From: PALSA-693 sp963781155
Lineage (GTDB): Bacteria; Actinomycetota; Acidimicrobiia; Acidimicrobiales; Palsa-688
NCBI GenBank assembly: GCA_963781155.1
Contig: CAWAEC010000016.1
Span: 434,001-498,000 of the forward strand
Length of the DNA: 64,000 nucleotides
Reading direction: 5' to 3'
The first letter of the stretch is position 1, and every line of letters starts with the position of its first letter. The translations under genes and the position numbers were made by a program. Shown in pieces: positions 54,623 to 63,527 of the stretch. Under the pieces are notes generated by a model. It worked only from the letters and a program-made list of their open reading frames with translations. It was not told the DNA's origin and ran no database searches.

Positions 54623-56400
54623 ACTTGACCCTGAAAAAGTCGACGTGTATTCCCTTGTCTGGTAAGGGTCTCGCGGTCTGACGGTCCCCCGGTTTGGGGT
54701 CGAATGCTGTGATGATGGCCCGAACCCCTTGTGCGAGAAGGAGTTCAGGCCATCATGCTGCGTACCATAAACGCTGAGCCGACCTTGTGGGACGCGATCC
54801 TGCCGGAGTGCTGCTTGGGGCTGCCGCCGGGGCTGGCCGAGGTGGACCGCCTGCTCGATGACGTGCGGTTCTTCGAGCCGTTCGTGCCGTTCTTCTCGGA
54901 GCGGACCGGTCGGCCGTCGATCCCGATGGAGACCTACCTGCGCATGATGTTCCTGCGGTTCCGTTACAAACTCGGGTACGAGACGCTGTGCGCGGAGGTG
55001 GTCGACTCCATCGCGTGGCGGCGGTTCTGTCGGATCCCCCTCGATCAGGCGGTGCCGCATCCGACCACGCTGTTGAAGATCACTGCCCGCTGCGGTGAGA
55101 CGGCCATCTCGGCGCTCAACGAGGCGTTGTTGGCCAAGGCGGCCGAGGAGAAGCTGATCCGTCTCGACGCCGTCCGCGCCGACACCACCGTGGTCGAAGC
55201 GAACGTGGCCTACCCGACCGACAGCGGTCTTTTGGCCAAGGGCGTGGCCCGCATGGCGGTCCTGGCCGGCAAGCTCAAGGCGGCCGGGCTGGCGAAGCGG
55301 ACCGGTTTCCGGGATCGGACGCGATCGGTGCGACGGCGAGCCCATGATGTGGCTACCTGGCTGCGTCGGCGCAACGACGACGCCAAAGAAGAGGTCCTGG
55401 TCATCACCGGCGAGCTGGCCGCGATCGCGGTGGCGACGGTCGGCGAAGCGCGGGCGGTGGCCGCCAACGCCGGACGGACCCTGGCCCGCCGTGGCGTCGC
55501 CGCTGGAGGAAAGCTGGCCGCGATGATCTCGGCCCTGGAGGAGACCGCGGCCGCAGTGGAACAGATCGCGGCTCAGACCCGGGCCCGCCTCGCCGGTGAG
55601 ATCCCCGACGGGGCCACCCGGGTGGTGTCGCTTCACGACCTCGACGCCCGCCCCATCCGCAAGGGACGACTCGGTCGTCCCGTCGAGTTCGGATACAAGG
55701 CGCAGGTGGCCGACAACGCCGAGGGCGTGGTCCTCGACCATGTAGTAGTGAAGGGGAACCCGCCCGACGCCCCGATGCTGGTCCCCGCCGTCGCCCGCAT
55801 CACCGCCCGCTTCGGTCGCGCCCCCCGAGCGGTCACCGCCGACCGCGGCTACGGCGAAGCCAAAATAGACTCCGATCTCAAATCGCTCGGCGTGCAGACA
55901 GTGGCTATTCCCCGGCGCGGCAGGCCCGGTCCGGCTCGCAGCAAGGTTCAACATGGACGGCGCTTCACCAAGCTGGTGAAGTGGCGCACCGGTTCGGAGG
56001 CCCGGATCTCCTGCCTGAAGCGGGACTTCGCCTGGCGGCGCAGCCTCTTCGACGGGATCGGCGGCACCCAAACCTGGTGCGGCTGGGGTGTCCTGGCCCA
56101 CAACTCGGTGAAGATTGCCGCCCTCGCCCATACCGCCACCCCGCCGCCAGCCACCCCGTGCCAGCCGCGACCAACCCGGATCGTCCCCGGCACCGACCCG
56201 CCCACCCCCATGCCACCAGCCCGGAATGCTGCCTGACCCCCGGCCGACCGCTTCTCCCGCCACGCCCCGACGGCCAGCAACGGCCGAAAAGGCGAGCCGG
56301 GAGAAGCGGAAAGGGCCGGGGGATGGCCCCACACGACCCCAAAGCCACCACTCCAGCCCGACCAGCCCCGCCAATCACAAGGGCTTTTTCAGGTCGAAGT
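54623..56400 (+). mobile_element. DDE insertion sequence (DUF772-type transposase) with 4-bp target duplication AGTT
   Basis: The element is 1778 bp. The left end is ACTTGACCCTGAAAAAGTCG, and the complement of the right end is ACTTCGACCTGAAAAAGCCC, an imperfect terminal repeat with the shared core CCTGAAAAAG. AGTT flanks both ends (54619-54622 and 56401-56404), supporting a 4-bp duplication. The transposase gene fills it. The short, tidy ends and intact gene suggest a recent insertion (inference). Confidence 0.9.
54755..56236 (+). CDS. IS transposase, IS5/IS1182-like DDE (DUF772 N-terminus)
   Basis: This is a 493-residue transposase. ATG 54755 has AAGGAG 12 nt upstream. The DUF772-like N-terminal region includes ERTGRPSIPMETYLRMMFLR and LGYETLCAEVVDSIAWRRFC. 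Catalytic segments are IRLDAVRADTTVVEANV (Asp), VTADRGYGE (Asp) and RTGSEARISCLKRDF (Glu). The central 150 residues are a long Ala/Arg-rich insertion typical of this group. The C-terminal 35 residues are Pro/Thr-rich. It looks intact. Confidence 0.9.
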   Translation: MLRTINAEPTLWDAILPECCLGLPPGLAEVDRLLDDVRFFEPFVPFFSERTGRPSIPMETYLRMMFLRFRYKLGYETLCAEVVDSIAWRRFCRIPLDQAVPHPTTLLKITARCGETAISALNEALLAKAAEEKLIRLDAVRADTTVVEANVAYPTDSGLLAKGVARMAVLAGKLKAAGLAKRTGFRDRTRSVRRRAHDVATWLRRRNDDAKEEVLVITGELAAIAVATVGEARAVAANAGRTLARRGVAAGGKLAAMISALEETAAAVEQIAAQTRARLAGEIPDGATRVVSLHDLDARPIRKGRLGRPVEFGYKAQVADNAEGVVLDHVVVKGNPPDAPMLVPAVARITARFGRAPRAVTADRGYGEAKIDSDLKSLGVQTVAIPRRGRPGPARSKVQHGRRFTKLVKWRTGSEARISCLKRDFAWRRSLFDGIGGTQTWCGWGVLAHNSVKIAALAHTATPPPATPCQPRPTRIVPGTDPPTPMPPARNAA

Positions 56401-56404
56401 AGTT

Positions 56405-56710
56405 AACCTAACGCAAGAAATCGGCGCGAAGACCGGCGCTGCAAAGCCCGAGTCGCCTTCCCCGCTTTCGCCAACGGCTGATCTTGCTCATGTGCAACAG
56501 ATCATGTCATGGTCTCTGGTGGTACCGAAGCGGTTGCGTTGAGCGCTCCGCCGTCTGCTGGCAATCAGCAGCGATGACCGTCCGTCCCCGGATTTCGAAG
56601 AAGATGAAGAATGTCGATGCGCCACTCTTTATTGAACGGCCTCCGGCAAGCGGTAACTTCCGACCGGATCGGTAGTGTCAACGAAGCGGTGAGCCAGAAG
56701 GGGCGGGCCG
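56405..56710. other. Intergenic, nothing recognised
   Basis: This is 306 bp after the IS. I see short open frames but no conserved motif, RNA or promoter that stands out. It probably contains debris from the disrupted locus. Confidence 0.35.
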
Positions 56711-57194
56711 ATGTCGATCAAATGTCGGGAGTGCGGGCGCAATAACCACGACGGGCGAGAAATTCTGTTTCTCATGCGGAGCCTTCCTGGAATGGGCCGG
56801 AGAAACGCTGGAGGCGGCAGAACAAGCCACGGGACCGGTCCCGCCGGCGTCGGTCTCGAAGCCATCCAAAGACACGGAGCGGCGTCTCGCCGTCATTTTG
56901 AGCCCCAATGAGATCGCCGTGACGCCCGGCCAGAGAGAGGCGATCCTCGTGACGATCCGCAACCTCGGCACGACTGTCGAAGGAGCCGACCTCCGCCTCA
57001 CGGGTCTCCCGAACGGATGGTGGAGTTTCGACCCGCCCCGCGTTTCGCTGCTGCCGAGCACGGAAGCGAAGGCGACGTTGAGCGTTCATCCCCCGCGCCT
57101 GGCGTCGTCGAAGAGCGGCAGGTATCCCGTCGCCGTGGATGTCGCCGACATGCTTCGACACGGCGTCGAGCAAAGTACAGAATGTTTGGCGTGA
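56711..57194 (+). pseudogene. Zinc-ribbon plus immunoglobulin-like domain protein, frameshifted and truncated
   Basis: ATG 56711 begins MSIKCRECGRNNHDG, then after a +1 shift near 56753 (GGG) the frame reads EKFCFSCGAFLEWAGE. This completes a four-Cys zinc ribbon (CxxC...CxxC). The second part has LSPNEIAVTPGQREAILVTI and WWSFDPPRVSLLPSTEAKAT, like the NPCBM/COG1470-type beta-sandwich in many actinobacterial membrane-linked proteins. It ends abruptly at MLRHGVEQSTECLA, lacking the usual long C-terminal portion. Confidence 0.6.
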
Positions 57195-57611
57195 GCAGCA
57201 CTGCCAACGACGATCGCGCCAGTTTGCCCCTAGAAGTCCCAGAGGACATCTTCGAGCGGGTCAACACGATATGTCTGGCGTTGCCCGAGGTGACCGTACG
57301 GGTAGACGCCTCTCGGACCGGAGCGAGATCGACAGCGCACTCGTTTGATATTCGCCAGAGGTCGTTCTGCCTGCTCGTGGCGCGGGAAGGGCCGACTGGC
57401 AGACCCGTCCCGCTCCTCGTATTGCGCGCCGACCCAGACGAACGCGACGCACTCCTGTCCATTTGGCGACCCGTTTTTCACCTCGCGGGCCGGCCGTGAT
57501 CGCATCGGGGTCCGGCTCACTGGCCGCACAGATTGGGCGGAGATCCGTGAACTCGTGATCGAGAGCTACCGGAGACTCGCGCCGAAGAAGCTCACCGCCT
57601 TGCTCGACTAG
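57182..57611 (+). pseudogene. MmcQ/YjbR-family protein with a frameshift
   Basis: This is a YjbR-like cystatin-fold DNA-binding or metal-related family protein. The first frame from ATG 57182 has ERVNTICLALPEVTVRVDAS and FDIRQRSFCLLV. The conserved ending GDPFFTSRAGRDRIGVRL then TDWAEIRELVIESYRRLAPK lies in another frame, reached by removing a T in ATTTGG near 57465. The stop is at 57611. The family function is not established. Confidence 0.7.
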
Positions 57612-57712
57612 CAACGCCGTCAGTGATCCGGCGCGAGTCCGGATCGCCCGCTCGCGGGCTGCCGCCGGCGAGGAATCCAGTCTCGTCGCTCTCTCAGCTC
57701 ACTCAGCTCACC

Positions 57713-58342
57713 TTAGGTGAGGAGCCGAGCCGACAATGCCAGAAATGACACTTTCGGACCATCTTCGATCTCGGTGTCGAGCGAAGCGTCAAGGATATCC
57801 AGCCCGGCCTGTTCGACGAGTTCTATGGTGGTGGCGGGATCGAAATGGCTCCAGTACATAGGCACGCCCAGCCAGTCATTCGCTGTCGTCTCGGTCATGG
57901 ACCCCCCCAACGTGGCCACGAATACACCTCCCGGACGCAGCCAGCTTGCGATCCGGGCAAAGAGTACCGAGTGCTCGGCCCGGGGGACATGGATGATGGA
58001 GTAGAAGGCGGTGACCAGGTCGAAGGCATGCGGCGGGAACCGTAGTGATGCCATGTCGGCGACCATGAAACGCGCCTGGGGCAAGAGCGACGCAGCGGCA
58101 GCGATGCTGGCCGTGGAGATATCAATCCCCGTCACCCGGAAACCGCGCTCGACAAGGTAGGCGGTTGCCAGTGCTCCCGTACCGCAGCCAAGGTCAAGAG
58201 CAGCTTGACCAGGGCGAACGAGACCACGATCGATCACCGAATCAATGGCCTGGCGACGACGGCTGCCGTGTCCTCCACCCCATTCCACGTAACGCTGATG
58301 CATCTGGTCGTAGCTTTGCGCGACCAGTTCCTTGGGATCCAA
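57713..58342 (-). CDS. Class I SAM-dependent methyltransferase
   Basis: This is an intact 209-residue methyltransferase of the UbiE/COQ5-like type. Motif I is ALDLGCGTGALATAYLVERG, with GIDIS, then MVADMASLRFPPHAFDLVTAFY. YSIIHVPRAEHSVLF is the typical post-motif III. The start is ATG 58342. The substrate is unknown. It is divergent from no recognised gene; the methyltransferase and the FUSC gene lie in the same orientation, 137 bp apart. Confidence 0.88.
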   Translation of the reverse strand: MDPKELVAQSYDQMHQRYVEWGGGHGSRRRQAIDSVIDRGLVRPGQAALDLGCGTGALATAYLVERGFRVTGIDISTASIAAAASLLPQARFMVADMASLRFPPHAFDLVTAFYSIIHVPRAEHSVLFARIASWLRPGGVFVATLGGSMTETTANDWLGVPMYWSHFDPATTIELVEQAGLDILDASLDTEIEDGPKVSFLALSARLLT

Positions 58343-58479
58343 CTTCTCCGTCCTTGCCGAATCCGTAGCCCCAACCGTACAGAACGACCATCAAAGCTGC
58401 GGAACACCGCCGCTCCGACATTTCTCCCGAGCCCTGCTCACCGAAGCCGGCCAGACGGACACGACTCGGCACACCGACC

Positions 58480-59625
58480 TCACACCGCTTCGCCCCTGGG
58501 CTCGAGCGGGCCGCTCACCTCGGACAGGATCCGCTGGCTCATGGCCAGGATCGTCCCGAAAGTGAGCCAGGGTCTGGGATCGTCTCCCCACCGCCTTTGG
58601 GCCCGGGCCACAGCTCGGTGGAAGGTCTCCTCGGCGACGCGGATCGCTTCGGAAAGTCGTTGACCATCTGCGGGCTCGCCCGGAGACCCAATCCATGCTG
58701 CGTAGGCCTCAACTGCCGAAGCCGTGGCGACGAGCATGGCGCCGACGGCCGGCATCGGACGAGCGTGTGCCGCGCCGTCGACCAGAGCCCGGGCGATGGA
58801 TCTGGCCTGCACGGCAGTCCGTTCGCCAACGCCCAGCGCCTCGTCCGCCCGCTCGAGCACAGGGCGTTGTCGATGGGCCCGGGCGTTCCAGCGGGCAGTG
58901 AGCTGGTGCCCCTGGTGGTCCCGCCTCGCCTTCGCGGTGGCCTCAACCACTTCGAGCGCCTGCCTCCGCCAGCCCTCGGCTTGTTCCAGGGTCCAGGCCG
59001 AGGTGATGGCCGACCCGATTTCCTCGAGAATGTCGCGGCAGCGACACAGCGGTGCGCGGGCGTTGGCAAGCACGCGTTCGGGCGGTGGCGCCGCAGGACT
59101 CGCGAACACAGCCAGGACGGCGATGGCGGAGCCGATCAGCGTGTCCAGCACGCGTCTGCCTGCGTAGCCCGGGGTCGCGCTGCCAACCGCGAAGACGAGC
59201 AGGGCGCTGATGGGGATCTGCACGACGCCCTGGGGGCCGAGACGGACGCTCCAGCCGACGAGGAGGCCCGCGAAGACGACGATGGCAATGCTCCAGCCGT
59301 TCAGGTTCACAAAATGGCTGATCGCCAGAGCGGCGGCCACCCCCAACACCACTCCGACCACCCGCTGGAATGCCCGCGACAGCGAGTCGTAGACGGTTGG
59401 TTGGACGATCAGGATCACGGCCATCGGCGCAAAGTAGGGACGACTGTGGGGATCCACGACCAACGCCACTTCCCACGCAATCCCGGCGGCCACCGCCGCC
59501 TTCGCAGCCAGAAGGATCTGGGGGCGGCTGACCAGCGCGGGCCACAACAGCTGAGTCCTGAACGCCGCTCGAAAGGTACGCCAGCGGCGTCCGGCAGACT
59601 GCTGAGGGGGTCGAACCATCGTCAT
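58480..59625 (-). CDS. FUSC-family (aromatic-acid exporter-like) membrane protein
   Basis: This is a 381-residue protein. The N-terminal half contains about five transmembrane helices (AAKAAVAAGIAWEVALVV, YFAPMAVILIVQPTVYDSLS, VVGVVLGVAAALAISHFV). The C-terminal half is soluble and helical. FUSC proteins export aromatic acids or related compounds. The start is ATG 59625 (MTMVRPPQQ), with GAGAAGG upstream; the extension upstream is not conserved. Confidence 0.8.
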   Translation of the reverse strand: MTMVRPPQQSAGRRWRTFRAAFRTQLLWPALVSRPQILLAAKAAVAAGIAWEVALVVDPHSRPYFAPMAVILIVQPTVYDSLSRAFQRVVGVVLGVAAALAISHFVNLNGWSIAIVVFAGLLVGWSVRLGPQGVVQIPISALLVFAVGSATPGYAGRRVLDTLIGSAIAVLAVFASPAAPPPERVLANARAPLCRCRDILEEIGSAITSAWTLEQAEGWRRQALEVVEATAKARRDHQGHQLTARWNARAHRQRPVLERADEALGVGERTAVQARSIARALVDGAAHARPMPAVGAMLVATASAVEAYAAWIGSPGEPADGQRLSEAIRVAEETFHRAVARAQRRWGDDPRPWLTFGTILAMSQRILSEVSGPLEPRGEAV

Positions 59626-59711
59626 ATTTGACCTTCTCCCGGAAACCGCAACGACGGCAGTCATTACCATTCTCCTTCGTTCTGATCGGCAGTCCGTTGA
59701 TCGTCAGGTCC

Positions 59712-59939
59712 TCAGTAGGCGTGATGGTGGAGATGGGTAAGGTGGCGGGCGATCACTCCCCGGTGCTGGTCCCACGGGATGCCCCCGGTGGCTCGGACAG
59801 CTCGAACCGCGGTGACGGCGACGCGTGTGGCCAGCATGGCCAGGGCCATGACCACGAAAGCGGCGGTCCAGGCCCCGGAGCCGTCGAAACCGAAGCTGCC
59901 CGAGGAGTCGCGCTGCAGGTATTCGCCAGTTCCGGTAAC
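59712..59939 (-). other. Possible small single-pass membrane protein, start unresolved
   Basis: The reading frame ending at 59712 contains AWTAAFVVMALAMLATRVAV, a good transmembrane helix, and a His-rich tail (RHLTHLHHHAY). No clear start codon with ribosome site was found. It may be a real small gene cotranscribed with FUSC or chance. Low confidence. Confidence 0.2.
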
Positions 59940-60049
59940 ATGACGGAGATGCCGCGGGGCCCGCGCCCTGACGGCCGCCGGTGAGACACCGGCGAGGCCT
60001 GCGAGACATTTTCGAGTCGGCCATCTTCCCCTGGACCGACTGGAGTTTC

Positions 60050-61366
60050 GTGACCGCATCTGCCCAAACCACCGCGCCTCACGGTTTCGCCGTGCTCGGC
60101 GTTCCAGCGCCGCTCTGCGCCGTCCTGGCGGAATCCGGGATCACTGAACCGTTTGCCATCCAGGCCGCGACCGTGCCGGACTGCCTCGCCGGGCGAGACA
60201 TCTGCGGCAAGGCCCCGACCGGATCGGGCAAGACCCTGGCCTTCGGGCTGGGGATCCTGTCGCGGCTGGCAGCATCCTCCAGCCAGGAGCGCCAGGGCCG
60301 CCGGAAAGGCGCCCGCCGCCCCAGAGCCCTCATCCTGGTCCCCACTCGTGAACTCGCCGCCCAAGTGGAAGAAGTGCTTGCACCCCTGGCCGTCGCCATC
60401 GGTGCCGCCGTGACCGCCGTCTACGGCGGGGTCAGCTACGCCAAACAGTTGGCAGCCTTACGGCGCGGAGTGGACGTACTTATCGCTTGCCCAGGAAGGC
60501 TCGAGGATCTAGTGGCAAGGGGCTCGGTCGATCTCGAGTGCGTCGATATGGTCGTCATCGACGAGGCCGACCGCATGGCGGATATGGGCTTCCTACCCGC
60601 CGTGCGCCGGCTGGTGGACCGCACGAGCGAAAGCCGCCAAACTTTGCTCTTCTCGGCCACCCTCGAGGGCTCCGTCAGCAAGCTGATCCGGGACTACCAG
60701 CATTCCCCGGTACACCACGAGGTGGCGCCGGCTGACACCGACCAGGGGGAGGTACACCATCACTTCTGGTCTGTAGAGGCCAATGATCGGGTCGCCGTGA
60801 CTGCCGAGACCGTCGCAGCCCGCGGACCGGCGCTGGTGTTCTGCCGTACCAAACGCGGGGCCGACCGGCTGTCTCAGCGACTGGTCCAATTCGGCCTCTC
60901 TACGGCCACGATCCACGGCGACCGCTCTCAGATCCAGAGGGAGCGAGCCTTGGCCGCGTTTCGGGCCGGACGGCTCGACGTCCTGGTGGCGACTGACGTG
61001 GCGGCTCGTGGCATCCACGTCGACGCCGTGCCACTCGTGGTCCATTTCGACCCGCCCGCCGATGCCACGGACTACGTGCACCGCTCCGGTCGCACCGGCC
61101 GGGCGGGAGCTGACGGCATCGTCGTGAGCCTGCTCGGGCGTGATCACATCGTCGGGGCCCGACGATTACAGCGACAGCTCGGGCTCACCCAGAAGGTGTC
61201 GTCGCCGGAGGTGTCTGCGCTTCCCACCGTGGCGGATTTCGCCCAGAACTCTTACGGGCTGAAGCCGCCTTCTTCGATCGCCGAAGCACGCCGCGGGCGA
61301 CATAGCGACGCCGAGTCACGCCGCCGCCCCGCCCGTGCTCGCCGGCGCCGTTCTAACCAACGGTAA
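60050..61366 (+). CDS. DEAD-box RNA helicase
   Basis: This is an intact RhlE/DeaD-like RNA helicase, about 438 residues from GTG 60050; an upstream GTG at 59981 is possible. Its motifs in order are the Q motif GITEPFAIQAATVPDCL, Walker A APTGSGKTLAFGLG, PTRELAAQ and VDMVVIDEADRMADMGF. LLFSATLE, VLVATDVAARGIHVD and YVHRSGRTGRAGADG follow. The C-terminus is a basic Arg-rich tail, possibly RNA-binding. Cold-stress or ribosome-related duties are typical; no evidence here. Confidence 0.9.
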   Translation: MTASAQTTAPHGFAVLGVPAPLCAVLAESGITEPFAIQAATVPDCLAGRDICGKAPTGSGKTLAFGLGILSRLAASSSQERQGRRKGARRPRALILVPTRELAAQVEEVLAPLAVAIGAAVTAVYGGVSYAKQLAALRRGVDVLIACPGRLEDLVARGSVDLECVDMVVIDEADRMADMGFLPAVRRLVDRTSESRQTLLFSATLEGSVSKLIRDYQHSPVHHEVAPADTDQGEVHHHFWSVEANDRVAVTAETVAARGPALVFCRTKRGADRLSQRLVQFGLSTATIHGDRSQIQRERALAAFRAGRLDVLVATDVAARGIHVDAVPLVVHFDPPADATDYVHRSGRTGRAGADGIVVSLLGRDHIVGARRLQRQLGLTQKVSSPEVSALPTVADFAQNSYGLKPPSSIAEARRGRHSDAESRRRPARARRRRSNQR

Positions 61367-61464
61367 CCGGCTGGGGGCATTGTCCTTGGGGTCGGCTTTG
61401 GAGAAGCGCTGCCACAAGATCCGGTCATTGTCTCCGCGGAGCTGTCGCGTTGCTGTGTCGGAGG

Positions 61465-62630
61465 CTACGTCGAAGTCATCCTTCGTTCGAGCACGAGCCC
61501 GACCAACTTGGTGCGTGAGCGTATGTCGAGTTTCCGGAAGACCTTGCGAAGGTGGTAATCGACCGTGCTGGGAGAGATGAAGAGTCGACTGGCCACCTCG
61601 GTGTTGCTCAAGCCTTCGGCGACAAGTTCGGCCACGCTTCGCTCGGTTTCGGTCAAGCTCTCCCATCCCCACCTGAGACGGTGGCGCTTCCCCTTAGAAG
61701 CAGCCCCCCTGTCGACCACGTAGGGTGTCAGGCCGGCCTCGAGACGTATCAGAGCGCCCACGACCTCACCGCCATCACAGACGGGCTCGAACTGCGCCGC
61801 GGCCAACATCCCGTTCGCGAGAAGAAGTTCGGGAGCCTGACGATCACCAATCAGACCTCGCCCGAATAGCTCCCACAGCAAAGCATGATCCGACGCATCC
61901 ACGATCTCTGCGGCTGGCCTGTTCGTCATCATCGACGTCCTGCTCAGCCCGATGAGGGGGCCCCGAGCCCACCTCCTGGCCCGAAGAAAATGCTCCTCCA
62001 GGACCTGCTCGGCGGCGAAGCTAGAGTCGAGGAGCCGCTGCTCGATGTCTCGAGCAACCCGTCGCGCAAATGGCATCATCAGTGGAGTGGCGTCGTTCGC
62101 GCCAGATGTCAGGTCCAAGATGCCCAACGTTCTTCCCGTGCGGGGATCGGCGACAGGCACCGCAGCACACGCGAAAATCCCGAGGCTGTCGGCGAAATGC
62201 TCGGCCCCTTCGACCATGCATGAACCGTTCAAGGCTATGGCCAGCCCAATCGCGTTCGTCCCAACCTCGCCTTCGCCGAAACAAAAGCCGGGCGCTAACA
62301 TTGCCCCGTCGAGGTGATTCCATATGTTTCGATCGGCGACCCGGCGGTCCAGGATCACAGCTTCTTCATTCGTAAGGAGAACGCCGATCTCGGTGCCCGG
62401 CATATCCAGAGCCACTTGGTCGAGTACCAACCCAGCCGCCAGCTGAAGGCGGGAATCGGCATCCAGATCCGACCTGTAGGGGACCTCGAACCGGTCGGGC
62501 TGCAGACCCGAGGCTTTCGACCTACCCAGGAGTCCACGATGGGCTCTCGAACAGGCTGGAGGATTTCTTCGCCCGACATGAATCGATCGCGCACCTCAAC
62601 TACCGCTCGCTTGGAAAGCTCGGCAACCAT
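61465..62630 (-). pseudogene. GAF-domain LuxR-type transcriptional regulator with a frameshift
   Basis: The first frame (ATG 62630, AGGAGC ribosome site) reads VAELSKRAVVEVRDRFMSG, then VREPIVDSWVG. After a shift near 62525 it continues SKASGLQPDRFEVPYRSDLD into a GAF-like domain (LLTNEEAVILDRRVADRNIW, GTNAIGLAIALNGS). The C-terminal LuxR HTH is LTETERSVAELVAEGLSNTE, RLFISPSTVDYHLRKVF. This layout matches regulators of the GAF-sensor class. It lies opposite a truncated cupin gene with palindromes between them, which suggests target control. Confidence 0.75.
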
Positions 62631-62764
62631 AAGTGCTCCTTTTCCCCGCCCCCATCCAAGCACAAATCCCGCGACACGGCTTTGGGCGTGAGGGACGGCC
62701 GGAGGAACGGCGGGCTGGTGATACCGCCGCGGGCCCGCGGCTGTTGGTAACTATGACGCCGCAT

Positions 62765-62783
62765 TTGTGATTGCGAATCACAA
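62765..62783. promoter_or_regulatory. Palindrome TTGTGATTGCGAATCACAA, CRP/FNR-like
   Basis: Perfect 8-bp arms flank a 3-nt centre. The TGTGA-N7-TCACA layout resembles CRP/FNR-family operators but with N7 instead of N6. It lies upstream of the LuxR gene. Binding by that regulator or a CRP relative is inference. Confidence 0.55.
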
Positions 62784-62803
62784 GGACATGCGATGTTTGC
62801 TCA

Positions 62804-62818
62804 TCACACGAGGTGTGA
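62804..62818. promoter_or_regulatory. Palindrome TCACACGAGGTGTGA
   Basis: Perfect 6-bp arms with a 3-nt spacer. Its centre is about 37 bp from that of the palindrome at 62765-62783, and TGTGATG follows at 62826. It is similar to the dyad inside the DnaA-like gene. Inferred operator. Confidence 0.45.
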
Positions 62819-63079
62819 CACTCTGTGATGCCCACAGCAGACCTCCGACCATGGACCCTCCGTCTCCGCGGCCGGCTCCAGAACGCGTTCGCCACATGCA
62901 AATCGACGCCGCACAGTTCCGTGAGGCGGATGATTGCGGACATCAGCCGGTCCGCACTCTGAAAGGCAAAGGCGCGGCGTGCAACAGCGTAGGGGAATTG
63001 TGGATGAAGGTCGGCGCTTCAGGCCGCTCAACAACGCAGTCGGCCACCGCCAGCAGGAAAGACCGAAAGGAGCGCAATC

Positions 63080-63275
63080 ATGAGTAAGCAGGCAGAGGTC
63101 AATTTCCCCGAGCCGATCCGCAACGGAGGGGGCGCGTCCATACTGGGGCCGCGCAACGTCCCGCTGGAGATGGAAAGCCCAAATCTGCTGGCGTCGCCGG
63201 AGACGGACGATGGCACCATTCCGAGCCTGAAGTTCTCATTCTCCGCAGCGCGCAACCCGCTGCTTACGGGAGGGC
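63080..63275 (+). pseudogene. Truncated oxalate-decarboxylase-like bicupin N-terminus
   Basis: ATG 63080 has AAAGGAG upstream. The residues MSKQAEVNFPEPIRNGG, then GPRNVPLEMESPNLLASPET and DDGTIPSLKFSFSAARNPL, match the start of oxalate-decarboxylase-type bicupins, which continue into WAREVTVREL and the metal-binding barrels. Here homology stops near 63275 and the sequence becomes unrelated, so the gene is truncated and has no metal sites. Confidence 0.65.
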
Positions 63276-63400
63276 CCAAAACTTCGCAACGATGGTCGAC
63301 CAAGGATGTGGTACGGCTCTACGCCCGCCCTCTGGATCCGTTGGCGTGGAACGTTGCCTGTCTGTGCCAGGCAACCTCCCAGGGGAGCCCGACCACCCCG

Positions 63401-63527
63401 ATACGGCAGAGAAAACCGCCAAGCCGGCCCCCGAGGCTTTCTCTGTCGTAATCCACAGCCCCACAGACCGGGTCACACGACAGAGAACACACACGGGGCC
63501 ACGTCGCCGGCCTTCCCTGTCGTATCC
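63401..63527. repeat. Four alternating-orientation copies of an ACGACAGAGAA-like motif
   Basis: Copies occur as ATACGGCAGAGAAA (63401, plus), TTTCTCTGTCGTAAT (63438, minus), ACGACAGAGAAC (63477, plus) and TTCCCTGTCGTATCC (63513, minus). Consecutive copies are about 37 bp apart and alternate in orientation. The central pair forms an 11-bp perfect inverted repeat. No gene overlaps. This may be a multi-site protein-binding or recombination region (inference). Confidence 0.6.

Larger units (their letters stand above)
62631..63079. other. Intergenic region with palindromes between the regulator and the cupin fragment
   Basis: This is about 450 bp. It holds the two palindromes listed separately (62765-62818) and a ribosome site AAAGGAG just before ATG 63080. 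No gene is recognised. Confidence 0.5.
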
